Below are positions 1-6,265 of a DNA stretch of 7,214 nt, in pieces. The notes beneath the pieces are model-generated. The model saw nothing but the letters and a program-made list of their open reading frames with translations. It was not told the origin of the DNA and did not search any database. The translations under genes and the position numbers were made by a program. The stretch is from CAMBDR01 sp046597185 (lineage in GTDB: Bacteria > Pseudomonadota > Gammaproteobacteria > Burkholderiales > Burkholderiaceae_D): assembly GCA_046597185.1 (NCBI GenBank), contig JBKJLF010000776.1, positions 1 to 7,214 on the forward strand, in the 5' to 3' direction. Each line of letters begins with the position of its first letter. Positions within the stretch are counted from its first letter, which is position 1.

Positions 1-841
1 AGGCTCCACTGTTGGCTCGATTATTTTGGGTGTTGTCTCTGGCGGTGCGCTGATCCACCCCAAGGTTTCGTCATTGCTTTTGAAATTTGATTTTCCCTTG
101 ATCGATACGAGCGTCAACACACCCGCTGAAGCGGCTATTTGTGTGATTGCCCTGAGCTATGTGGCAGCCTCTGCCATCAATTTGTTTATACCGATAACTG
201 GCGTCATTTATGCCAAGCAAAGTCACAGTTTCGTCCAGTTACTCAAAGACTTTGGCAATTGCTTTTCGATTTTATGGCGCGACCCGCAGGGACAAATCTC
301 ACTGGCTGTCACCACCTTGTTTTGGGGTGCTGGTGCGACCTTACAATTTATCGTATTACAGTGGGCTGAACCTGCCTTGGGAATGAAATTATCCGAAGCC
401 ACCCGCCTGCAAGGTGCCGTTGCGGTCGGGGTTGCAGTCGGTGCGATTCTTGCAGGTAGCTTTATTCCCATGAAAAAAGCGTTCAGTGTGTTATCAATGG
501 GCGTGGTGATGGGCGTCATCGTTGCATTAATGGTTCTGGTACGCAATGTGCCGCTCGCCTATATCTTGCTGATTGTGATCGGTGGTTTATCGGGCTTTTT
601 TGTGGTTCCCATGAACGCCATGCTGCAACATCGCGGCCATGTATTAATGAGTGCGGGACATTCGATTGCGGTACAAAACTTCAATGAAAACCTGTCGATT
701 CTTGCCATGTTAGGCTTATATGCCTTGTTGATTTGGCTCAATGTTCCGCTAAACATCGTTATCGTGGCATTCGGTGGTTTCGTCGCCATCATCATGTGGC
801 TGATCATCTTGCAACACTATAAAAATCAACGCCATGCTTGA
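1..841 (+). CDS. lplT: Lysophospholipid transporter LplT, 3' part (5' end outside window)
   Basis: This is the C-terminal 279 codons of an inner-membrane major-facilitator transporter; the reading frame is open from base 2, so the true start lies upstream. LplT moves lysophospholipids such as lyso-PE across the inner membrane so that they can be re-acylated (in E. coli by Aas). The sequence alternates strongly hydrophobic helices (for example IILGVVSGGALI, the AAICVIALSYVAASAINLFI stretch, and the last helices before the basic tail HYKNQRHA). It also carries the region VVPMNAMLQHRGH followed by SAGHSIAVQNFNEN, which I recognise as typical of LplT (E. coli has PLNALLQ...AGNAIAVQNLGEN). E. coli LplT is about 397 residues, so roughly 110-120 N-terminal residues are missing. 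An internal TTG at 26 is not a credible start because the conserved frame continues upstream. No aas gene is in view. The stop overlaps the next gene by 8 bp (ATGCTTGA), suggesting translational coupling. Base composition is somewhat more AT-rich than the following genes, as is usual for membrane proteins. Confidence 0.9.
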   Translation, partial: GSTVGSIILGVVSGGALIHPKVSSLLLKFDFPLIDTSVNTPAEAAICVIALSYVAASAINLFIPITGVIYAKQSHSFVQLLKDFGNCFSILWRDPQGQISLAVTTLFWGAGATLQFIVLQWAEPALGMKLSEATRLQGAVAVGVAVGAILAGSFIPMKKAFSVLSMGVVMGVIVALMVLVRNVPLAYILLIVIGGLSGFFVVPMNAMLQHRGHVLMSAGHSIAVQNFNENLSILAMLGLYALLIWLNVPLNIVIVAFGGFVAIIMWLIILQHYKNQRHA

Positions 842-1817
842 AATTGTATTGCCGTTTGCCCTGCCGCCAAGTGCTCTGGCATCGGATTTGATACGGAACC
901 TGCACACACCCAATTTGGCGCGCTTGCTCGCGGTGAGTTATCGCTCACCCGATCAACAGTTTGACCCGATGGCGGCACAATTGCCGCACGAACATTGGTT
1001 GGATCAGCACCATGTCGCCTGCCATGCGGTGGCGCAAATGAAGTCGCTGGGTTTGCCACCACAGGAAGGATTTTGGTTCATTCTCAACCCGGTTCATTTA
1101 CATATCGCGCGTGACCATCTGGTATTGACCGACACACGCCACTTAGCCTTGAGCGATGAATCGGGGCGGGCCTTATTTCAGTTGGCGCTGGTCGAAATTG
1201 AAGCAGCAGGCCTGTCTGCCTGCTATGGCAATGCGCAAACCTGGTTTTTACGCGCCGACCCTTGGGCGGAACTGCAAACCTGCAGCGTCGATGCTGCTTG
1301 TGGCCACAATATTGATATCTGGATGCCACGCGGTGACATGGCGCGCGCCTGGCGCAAGCTACAAAACGAGATCCAAATGGCGTGGTTTGAACACCCACTA
1401 CACCAGGAACGCCATGCCATGGGATTGCTCGTGGTGAACTCCTTGTGGATTTCACAAGGTAGCAGCACCACCGCCGCCGCTGGCACCCACAACAGCGAAC
1501 CCACCGAACCCGCTCACCCCGCCAAATCGGTACAGGTACTACGCGTGGGCAGCGTGCGGCGCGCCCATGATCGCGATCTACTCAGTGCCGACAGCATCCT
1601 GTACGCCGATACTTTGATCGGCCCGGCCTTAAACGCGGATTGGTCAAATTGGCTGGCAGAAATGGCGCGCATTGATGAACAGTGGCTATCGCTGGCATGC
1701 CAGTACGGCAAGGTGAAACTCATCCTCAGCCATAGCCATACGCGCCGCGAATTTACTTGCAGCCAGTTGCGCTTGGCCCAATTTTGGCGCAAATCCGGCC
1801 TGAAACATTTGCTATGA
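834..1817 (+). CDS. RpfE-like protein (often annotated cofactor-independent phosphoglycerate mutase), function uncertain
   Basis: This is a 327-residue soluble protein with no signal peptide or membrane segment. I recognise the family from betaproteobacterial proteins found next to recJ and annotated as 'phosphoglycerate mutase' or as RpfE-type regulatory protein (RpfE of Xanthomonas also sits beside recJ). Visible family landmarks are an N-terminal hydrophobic strand with PFA (residues 4-9), HTPNLARLL (24-32), the block LNPVHLHIARDHLVLTD (84-100), DIWMPRG (161-167), the helix QNEIQMAWFEHPLHQER (177-193), and VNSLW (201-205). In relatives the last motif is typically followed by a glycine-rich loop (NSxWLSGCG as I recall it); here it reads ISQGSS. 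It then runs into a Thr/Ala/Pro/Glu-rich linker (about 209-232) before a C-terminal part containing LSADSILYADTLIGPALNADW (250-270). I see no clear metal site supporting true mutase activity, so the enzymatic name should not be trusted. The start ATG overlaps the lplT stop and has no good ribosome binding site, consistent with coupling. The same-strand neighbour recJ follows after 24 bp. Confidence 0.75.
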   Translation: MLEIVLPFALPPSALASDLIRNLHTPNLARLLAVSYRSPDQQFDPMAAQLPHEHWLDQHHVACHAVAQMKSLGLPPQEGFWFILNPVHLHIARDHLVLTDTRHLALSDESGRALFQLALVEIEAAGLSACYGNAQTWFLRADPWAELQTCSVDAACGHNIDIWMPRGDMARAWRKLQNEIQMAWFEHPLHQERHAMGLLVVNSLWISQGSSTTAAAGTHNSEPTEPAHPAKSVQVLRVGSVRRAHDRDLLSADSILYADTLIGPALNADWSNWLAEMARIDEQWLSLACQYGKVKLILSHSHTRREFTCSQLRLAQFWRKSGLKHLL

Positions 1818-1845
1818 AACTCAAGCTATGACACATCTGCCATGA
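1814..1845 (+). promoter_or_regulatory. Chain of three ATGA start/stop overlaps joining the RpfE-like gene to recJ
   Basis: ATGA occurs at 1814, 1828 and 1842, exactly 14 nt apart, inside an imperfect tandem repeat (units begin GCTATGAAAC, GCTATGACAC, GCCATGACAC). The first ATG overlaps the TGA of the RpfE-like gene and opens a five-codon ORF (MKLKL) that stops at 1829-1831. The ATG at 1828 overlaps that stop and opens a second five-codon ORF (MTHLP) that stops at 1843-1845. That stop in turn overlaps the recJ ATG at 1842. There is no Shine-Dalgarno sequence before recJ. This layout would suit stepwise termination-reinitiation that sets recJ expression, but that role is inference; the arrangement itself is read directly. 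Confidence 0.5.
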
Positions 1846-3548
1846 CACGTATTCAAACTCGCAGCTATCCGCTACGCGTAGCCGAAATGCTGCGCCAACA
1901 AGGCGTACACCCGGTCTTGGCACGCATTTATGCCGCCCGTGGGCTATGCCAGATGCAAGAGCTGGCCAATGACTTACCATCCCTGATTGCGCCGCACAAT
2001 ATGTTGCGGCTGGATGCGGCGGCCATTTTCTTGGCCGATGCCATTGCCGCCCATAAAAAACTGGTGATTGTGGCCGACTATGATTGCGATGGGGCCACCG
2101 CCTGTGCGGTCGCGCTGCGCGGCTTACGCGCGATGGGCGCGCAGGTTGACTACATCGTACCGAATCGTTTTGAATACGGTTATGGCTTAACGCCGGAAAT
2201 TGTGGCGCTCACGGCCCAGCAAAAACAACCCGACATTATTATCACCGTGGATAATGGCATCGCCAGTATCGAAGGCGTGGCTGAGGCGAATCGGCGCGGT
2301 ATCGAGGTGGTCGTCACCGACCATCATTTGCCCGGAGCCAGCCTGCCCTTGGCCCGCGTCATCGTCAACCCCAATCAACCCCACTGTGGCTTTCCCAGCA
2401 AAAACCTGGCTGGCGTGGGGGTGATGTTTTATGTTTTACTGGCCCTGCGCGCAGAACTACGGCGGCGCGGCGTATTTGATCAGCAAACCCAACCCAAACT
2501 CGACGCCCTGCTCGATCTGGTAGCCCTGGGCACGGTGGCAGACGTGGTCAAGCTCGATGCCAATAATCGCATTTTAGTAGCGCAAGGCTTAAAACGCATG
2601 CGCGCCGGACGCATGCATGCTGGCGTTGCCGCCCTATTTCAAGTCGCCGGACGCCAGGCACGCCAGGCTTCCCCCTTCGATTTGGGCTTTGCCCTGGGTC
2701 CGCGCCTGAACGCGGCGGGACGCTTGCAAGATATGTCGCTGGGCATCGAATGCTTGATCACCGATGATCCCGATTACGCCAACCAAATCGCCCGGCAACT
2801 CAATGAAATCAACATTCAACGGCGCGAAATTGAAGCCGACATGCAAGAGACGGCACTGTTCCAACTCGATGAATTTAATCCCCATGACCATTCCACCCTG
2901 TGCGTTTTTGATGAAACCTGGCACCAGGGCGTGATTGGCATCGTGGCCTCACGCCTGAAAGAAAAATTCTACCGCCCAACCATTACCTTTGCGCCAGCCG
3001 AACCGGGCAAACCCAAGGGCAAACTCAAAGGCTCGGGTCGCTCCATCCCTGGCTTTCATTTGCGTGATGCGCTGGATTTGGTGTCCAAACACGCGCCCAC
3101 GCTGATCGAAAAATTTGGCGGCCACGCCATGGCAGCTGGCCTGACCCTGCACGCCAGCAGTTTGGATGCCTTTACTGCCGCCTTTGAAGCAGTAGGCCGC
3201 AGCTGGCTCGGCCCGGCGCAGCTAGAACGCGTGGTCGAAACCGATGGCCCACTCGAAGCGCCCTGTTATAGCCTGCCATTTATTCATTTGCTGGAAGCCG
3301 AAGTATGGGGCCAAGGCTTCCCGCCCCCGCTGTTTTGTGATCACTTTCGGGTCAGTAGCCAGCGCATCTTAAAAGAGCGGCACTTAAAAATGGTGTTGGA
3401 AAAAGATGGCGTGCAATATGACGCGATTTGGTTTGGGCATAATGAAACACTGGCCCCGCGCGCCGAAGTCGCATTCCGACTTGACGCCAATGAATACAAT
3501 GGCAATACCAGAGTGCAATTAATGGTGGAATATGCGCAGGCGGCCTAG
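1842..3548 (+). CDS. recJ: Single-stranded-DNA-specific 5'-3' exonuclease RecJ
   Basis: RecJ degrades single-stranded DNA 5' to 3' in the cytoplasm and acts in RecF-pathway recombination, mismatch repair and rescue of stalled forks. At 568 residues it matches the family (E. coli 577). All hallmark motifs are present in order: DYDCDG (79-84), VDNG (136-139), TDHH (159-162, the DHH signature), LGTVADVVKL (229-238), GPRLNAAGRL (286-295), then the DHHA1 region with GVIGIVASRLKEKF (363-376), GSGRSIPGF (397-405) and GGHAMAAG (426-433), and a C-terminal OB-like domain (about 460-568). The metal-binding Asp/His residues of motifs I-III are intact, so I expect an active Mn2+/Mg2+ enzyme. The ATG at 1842 is chosen because it gives a family-like N-terminus; it lacks a ribosome binding site and overlaps a mini-ORF stop, pointing to coupling with the upstream gene. 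In many betaproteobacteria prfB and lysS follow recJ; here a convergent dgkA follows after 6 bp. Confidence 0.97.
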   Translation: MTRIQTRSYPLRVAEMLRQQGVHPVLARIYAARGLCQMQELANDLPSLIAPHNMLRLDAAAIFLADAIAAHKKLVIVADYDCDGATACAVALRGLRAMGAQVDYIVPNRFEYGYGLTPEIVALTAQQKQPDIIITVDNGIASIEGVAEANRRGIEVVVTDHHLPGASLPLARVIVNPNQPHCGFPSKNLAGVGVMFYVLLALRAELRRRGVFDQQTQPKLDALLDLVALGTVADVVKLDANNRILVAQGLKRMRAGRMHAGVAALFQVAGRQARQASPFDLGFALGPRLNAAGRLQDMSLGIECLITDDPDYANQIARQLNEINIQRREIEADMQETALFQLDEFNPHDHSTLCVFDETWHQGVIGIVASRLKEKFYRPTITFAPAEPGKPKGKLKGSGRSIPGFHLRDALDLVSKHAPTLIEKFGGHAMAAGLTLHASSLDAFTAAFEAVGRSWLGPAQLERVVETDGPLEAPCYSLPFIHLLEAEVWGQGFPPPLFCDHFRVSSQRILKERHLKMVLEKDGVQYDAIWFGHNETLAPRAEVAFRLDANEYNGNTRVQLMVEYAQAA

Positions 3549-3554
3549 AGAATT

Positions 3555-3959
3555 TTAAGGCCAGAGCTTTAAAAAATGCTGCGCTAAAATCACCGCCCAG
3601 GTAATGCCAGCCAGCACCAACGAAAAAAACACCGCCGCACTGGCAAAATCTTTGGCATTTTTCGACAAGGGATGGCGATCCAGCGACACCCGATCCACCA
3701 CCGCTTCCACCGCCGAATTGATTAATTCAACAATCAATACCATAATCAATACAACAATCAGCGCCAATTTTTCAAAAACCGATATCTTCAGAACCAAGGC
3801 CACGATCACACCGATCACCACCAGGGTCAATTCCTGCCGAAAAGCATGCTCGGTCTGCCAAGCCATGAGCAAACCCGCCATCGAATTTTTAAAGGCCGCG
3901 TAAATTCGCGCCAAACCGCTTTTGCTTTTAAACTGACTTACCGGAGTTGGTTGATCCAT
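3555..3959 (-). CDS. dgkA: Diacylglycerol kinase DgkA (prokaryotic integral-membrane type)
   Basis: DgkA phosphorylates diacylglycerol with ATP to phosphatidic acid at the inner membrane, recycling the diacylglycerol released during periplasmic glucan or lipid-modifying reactions. With the ATG at 3959 the protein has 134 residues (E. coli 122). Three hydrophobic helices are visible (about 44-58, 64-84 and 107-129). Active-site residues align with the E. coli enzyme at a constant offset of nine: E37 in TEHAFRQE, N81 and E85 in VELINSAVEAVVDR, and K103-D104 in LSKNAKDFASAAV. A weak GGA lies 8 nt before the chosen ATG. A TTG at 3977 would add six residues (MKWNRN) but has no support. The gene is convergent with recJ (6-bp gap) and divergent from the IclR-family gene. 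It appears complete and monocistronic. Confidence 0.95.
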   Translation of the reverse strand: MDQPTPVSQFKSKSGLARIYAAFKNSMAGLLMAWQTEHAFRQELTLVVIGVIVALVLKISVFEKLALIVVLIMVLIVELINSAVEAVVDRVSLDRHPLSKNAKDFASAAVFFSLVLAGITWAVILAQHFLKLWP

Positions 3960-3998
3960 GTTTCGATTCCATTTCAATGATTATTTTTGCCAACGCGT

Positions 3999-4026
3999 AT
4001 TCTGCCATAAACCTGCTTAATCACAA
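3999..4026 (-). promoter_or_regulatory. Weak candidate sigma70 promoter for dgkA
   Basis: Read on the - strand, TTGTGA (4026-4021) and CAGAAT (4004-3999) are separated by 16 nt, four of six matches to consensus at each box. Initiation would fall near 3992, leaving a leader of about 33 nt to the dgkA ATG at 3959. The -35 box overlaps the tandem repeat next door. This is consensus matching only. Confidence 0.3.
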
Positions 4027-4043
4027 CCAGCACAACCAGCACA
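4022..4043. repeat. Short tandem repeat, 9-bp unit CACAACCAG
   Basis: Two perfect adjacent copies of CACAACCAG (4022-4030 and 4031-4039) are followed by a decayed partial copy beginning CACAG. It lies in the divergent dgkA/iclR intergenic region and touches the candidate dgkA -35 box. It may be simple slippage sequence; a regulatory role is not shown. Confidence 0.7.
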
Positions 4044-4073
4044 GCCAAATTGTCGATAGAAGCCACTATTTTA

Positions 4074-4112
4074 TTTCACACTATAGCATTCTGTTTCACA
4101 TTGTGGTATAAA
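4074..4112 (+). promoter_or_regulatory. Candidate iclR-family gene promoter with paired TTTCACA operator half-sites
   Basis: An extended -10 element, TGGTATAAA (hexamer TATAAA 4107-4112), lies upstream of the IclR-family start, with no convincing -35 box. TTTCACA occurs at 4074-4080 and again at 4094-4100, 20 bp apart (about two helical turns). The second copy forms the dyad CACA-T-TGTG (4097-4105), which runs into the extended -10. IclR-family proteins commonly bind short dyads overlapping their own promoter, so autorepression is plausible. Initiation near 4119 would place both candidate ATGs (4131, 4143) on the transcript and exclude the upstream TTG at 4050. Confidence 0.45.
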
Positions 4113-4142
4113 CACGGTGTTACTCCAAGCATGCTGCCTCTT

Positions 4143-4916
4143 ATGAAAACCGATTCCCCCACCGACAACAAGACATCCATCCAGGTTATTGAGCGTCTGG
4201 TCGCCCTGCTGGATGCTTTGTCACGCCATCCTGACCCGGTTAGTCTGAAACAATTGGCGCAGGAAGCCGAGTTGCATTCATCAACCGCACACCGTATTCT
4301 GAACGACTTGGTGCAAACCCGCTTTGTTGATCGGGTCGAACCCGGCACGTATCGACTTGGCATGCGCTTACTGGAACTGGGCAATATTGTAAAAAGCCGC
4401 CTCAGCGTGCGCGAAGCAGCACTGGATTTAATGCGCGCCCTACATCAAAAAACCCATCAAACCATCAATTTATCGGTACGCCAGGGTGACGAAATAGTCT
4501 ACATTGAACGCGCCTTCTCCGAGCGATCCGGGATGCAAGTGGTACGCGCCATTGGTGGCCGCGCGCCCTTACACCTGACTTCAACCGGCAAGTTATTTCT
4601 GTCCGCTGATGATACCAAATCCGTGCGCGCCTATGCTGATCGCACCCGCTTGCATGGTCAAACCAAAAACTCCATCACCGACCTGACCCGTCTCGAATTC
4701 GAATTAAAATGGGTACAAACCCACGGCTATGCGCGCGATAACGAAGAATTGGAACTGGGCGTGCGCTGCATGGCGGCAGGTATCCGGGATGACAGTGGCA
4801 AACTGATTGCCGGCCTATCGATTTCTGCCCCCGCCGACCGCTTGCAGGAAGAATGGCGCAACGATTTAATTTCCACCGCGCGCCAAATTTCGAATACCCT
4901 GGGCTATAACGATTAA
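4143..4916 (+). CDS. IclR-family transcriptional regulator
   Basis: This is a cytoplasmic DNA-binding regulator of 257 residues, typical IclR length. The N-terminal winged helix-turn-helix spans about 11-75, with the recognition region SLKQLAQEAELHSSTAHRILNDLV (34-57, broken here only by numbering). The C-terminal effector-binding domain (about 80-250) shows the family pattern: GGRAPLHLTSTGK (138-150), GYARDNEELELGVRCMAAGI (195-214) and LSISAPADRL (225-234). The ligand cannot be deduced; no catabolic operon adjoins it, and its neighbours (dgkA, pbpG) are housekeeping genes. Start choice is uncertain: ATG 4143 is preferred because it begins just before the conserved domain, ATG 4131 would add MLPL, and neither has a good ribosome binding site. 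A TTG at 4050 would add a non-family, hydrophobic extension that overlaps the putative promoter. The gene converges on pbpG across 50 bp without a clear terminator. Confidence 0.9.
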   Translation: MKTDSPTDNKTSIQVIERLVALLDALSRHPDPVSLKQLAQEAELHSSTAHRILNDLVQTRFVDRVEPGTYRLGMRLLELGNIVKSRLSVREAALDLMRALHQKTHQTINLSVRQGDEIVYIERAFSERSGMQVVRAIGGRAPLHLTSTGKLFLSADDTKSVRAYADRTRLHGQTKNSITDLTRLEFELKWVQTHGYARDNEELELGVRCMAAGIRDDSGKLIAGLSISAPADRLQEEWRNDLISTARQISNTLGYND

Positions 4917-4966
4917 ACTGCACGGCGAATAACCCGATCCACGCTTGGCCGTCATTCAAACACGAC

Positions 4967-6070
4967 TCAACCACGACCACCACCGGGGCGTTCAATACTG
5001 AGCGCCTTTTCTTTCAATTCTTCCAGCCAGCGACGAATTCGCCCCGCATCACCCAGGCGCGACTGCTTGCCTTTGGAATCGAGAAAGACCATCACCACCG
5101 GACGCCCTTCAATTTTCGCTTGCATCACCAGACAACGCCCGGCTTCTGAAATATAACCTGTCTTTTGCAAACCAATATCCCAATCGGGATTAGCCACCAA
5201 GTGATTGGTATTATGGTAATGCAAAGTTTGCGCCCCCGTCTCCACGTCCAGCTTGGGCCAGGTTGAATACAAACGAATAATCGGATGTTGGTAAGCCGCA
5301 TTCACCAGTTTGGCCAAGTCGCGGGCACTGGCGACATTTTGACTCGACAGCCCATTGGCATCGACATAATGCGCTTCATTCATGCCCAGTGCGCTGGCTT
5401 TGGCATTCATGGCACGCACAAAACTGGCCATGCCACCCGGATAACTGCGCCCCAACGCGGCAGCAGCGCGGTTTTCCGAACTCATCAAAGCCAGATGCAA
5501 CATGGTGCCACGGGCTAACTGAGTCCCCACTTTCAAACGCGAGGAGGTAAATTTTTCGTGATCAATTTCATCTTCGGTAATGGTCAGCATTTCATCCATA
5601 TCCTGGTTGGCTTCGACCACGATCAAACTGGTCATCAACTTGGTAATCGATGCCATTGGCAAGGCAATATTGGCATTTTTCTCGAACAATACCTGAGAAT
5701 TGGCTTGATCCACTACATACGCCACGCTGGACTTGAGTTCCAGCGGATCAGGCGTACGCTGCAAACCCGCCAAATCACCCACACTGGGCACCGCCCGTTC
5801 AACCACTGCCACACGTTGGTACACCACTTTGCGGCGACCGTGCACCGTGACCACGCGCCGCACCAACTGACTACGTGCAGAGCGGGTATGTACTACGACC
5901 GCAAGCTCGCGCCGGGCGTTGCTGCTGTTTGCCTTGCTGGTCTTGGCTGCTTTGCCGCTATGGCTTGCCGTTGCTTTTTTCGCGCCATGTTTTTTATGGG
6001 CCGCTAAAGCCATATCAGGCAACATAAACAACAAACTGGCAAACAAAGCAATATAGAGTGATTTAACCAT
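4967..6070 (-). CDS. pbpG: D-alanyl-D-alanine endopeptidase, PBP7-like (peptidase S11)
   Basis: This low-molecular-weight penicillin-binding protein is expected to cleave D-Ala-meso-DAP cross-links of peptidoglycan in the periplasm. At 367 residues it is longer than E. coli PBP7 (about 310). A Sec signal peptide is clear: MVKSLY, a hydrophobic core, then ALA just before residue 24. Residues 24-100 form a very basic Lys/Ala/Ser- then Arg/Val-rich linker. The S11 catalytic domain follows, with SITK (Ser141 nucleophile, Lys144), SEN (198-200) and KTG (303-305), all intact. Spacing and the run ALMSSENRAAAALGRSYPGG fit the PbpG subgroup rather than DacA-type carboxypeptidases, and there is no C-terminal amphipathic anchor as in PBP5. 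ATG 6070 is chosen over a TTG at 6076 because AAGGAG (6082-6077) lies 6 nt upstream. The nitroreductase gene lies upstream on the same strand, but pbpG seems to have its own promoter. Confidence 0.93.
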   Translation of the reverse strand: MVKSLYIALFASLLFMLPDMALAAHKKHGAKKATASHSGKAAKTSKANSSNARRELAVVVHTRSARSQLVRRVVTVHGRRKVVYQRVAVVERAVPSVGDLAGLQRTPDPLELKSSVAYVVDQANSQVLFEKNANIALPMASITKLMTSLIVVEANQDMDEMLTITEDEIDHEKFTSSRLKVGTQLARGTMLHLALMSSENRAAAALGRSYPGGMASFVRAMNAKASALGMNEAHYVDANGLSSQNVASARDLAKLVNAAYQHPIIRLYSTWPKLDVETGAQTLHYHNTNHLVANPDWDIGLQKTGYISEAGRCLVMQAKIEGRPVVMVFLDSKGKQSRLGDAGRIRRWLEELKEKALSIERPGGGRG

Positions 6071-6076
6071 GTGCAA

Positions 6077-6082
6077 CTCCTT
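6077..6082 (-). promoter_or_regulatory. Strong Shine-Dalgarno site of pbpG
   Basis: AAGGAG on the - strand lies 6 nt before the ATG at 6070. It is the best ribosome binding site in the window and decides the start: the in-frame TTG at 6076 directly adjoins this site and cannot use it. Confidence 0.85.
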
Positions 6083-6190
6083 TTAGGGCAAAGGCAATAA
6101 CAAACAAAAAAACAAGCAACCGACAAACAACCAACAAATAAGCGAAAAATCCAGCCGCCAAAACCTGGAGCAGGAAATTAAGAAAATAAG
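6083..6190 (-). other. Long U/G-rich low-complexity leader of pbpG
   Basis: Between the proposed start of transcription (about 6192) and the ribosome binding site, the - strand is dominated by repeated TTG/TTTG/GTT words, including a run of seven T (6112-6106), and is poor in C and A over 6092-6150. A weak CCAG...CTGG stem lies at 6168-6151. No ORF or known riboswitch was recognised. It could be a single-stranded stretch for RNA-binding proteins or simply drifted sequence. Confidence 0.4.
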
Positions 6191-6198
6191 GTTCTTTC

Positions 6199-6226
6199 AG
6201 TGTAGCAAAATCAGAGAATTTCGCAA
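6199..6226 (-). promoter_or_regulatory. Candidate pbpG promoter with extended -10
   Basis: On the - strand, TTGCGA (6226-6221) and TACACT (6204-6199) are 16 nt apart. TACACT is preceded by TGC, giving an extended -10 (TGCTACACT). Initiation would fall near 6192, giving a leader of about 120 nt. The site begins only 40 bp after the nitroreductase stop, so pbpG need not depend on readthrough. Confidence 0.5.
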
Positions 6227-6249
6227 GCAAATTAAAGGGTTAGCACACT

Positions 6250-6263
6250 ATTTTGAACAAAAT
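6250..6263. repeat. AT-rich inverted repeat ATTTTG-AA-CAAAAT after the nitroreductase gene
   Basis: A 6-bp dyad with a 2-nt centre begins 2 bp beyond the nitroreductase stop. As RNA it would be a weak, AT-only hairpin with a tight loop and no clean U tract after it, so it is not a convincing intrinsic terminator. It could mark a protein-binding dyad. Confidence 0.35.
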
Positions 6264-6265
6264 TC

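Noticed and set aside
1871..1882. Perfect 12-bp palindrome GCTACGCGTAGC near the recJ start
   Set aside because: It lies within recJ codons 10-14 and, as RNA, gives only a 4-bp stem; a chance coding palindrome is sufficient explanation.
2594..2616. Direct repeat ACGCATGC twice within recJ
   Set aside because: It encodes a natural Arg-Met/Arg-Met-His stretch in a conserved gene; there is no sign of a mobile or regulatory element.
3542..3562. Possible bidirectional terminator between recJ and dgkA
   Set aside because: Only a 5-bp stem with an 11-nt loop and no T tract directly after it on either strand.
4050..4142. TTG start giving a longer IclR-family protein with a hydrophobic N-terminus
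   Set aside because: It precedes the likely promoter, lacks a ribosome binding site, and IclR regulators do not carry such a segment.
4917..4966. Possible terminator between the IclR-family gene and pbpG
   Set aside because: The only dyad is ACGGC/GCCGT with a 21-nt loop and no T run, so it is not convincing.
5558..6007. 149-codon + strand ORF opposite pbpG
   Set aside because: It lies wholly within pbpG on the other strand, is rich in His/Ile/Gln as an antisense shadow, and has no recognisable domain.
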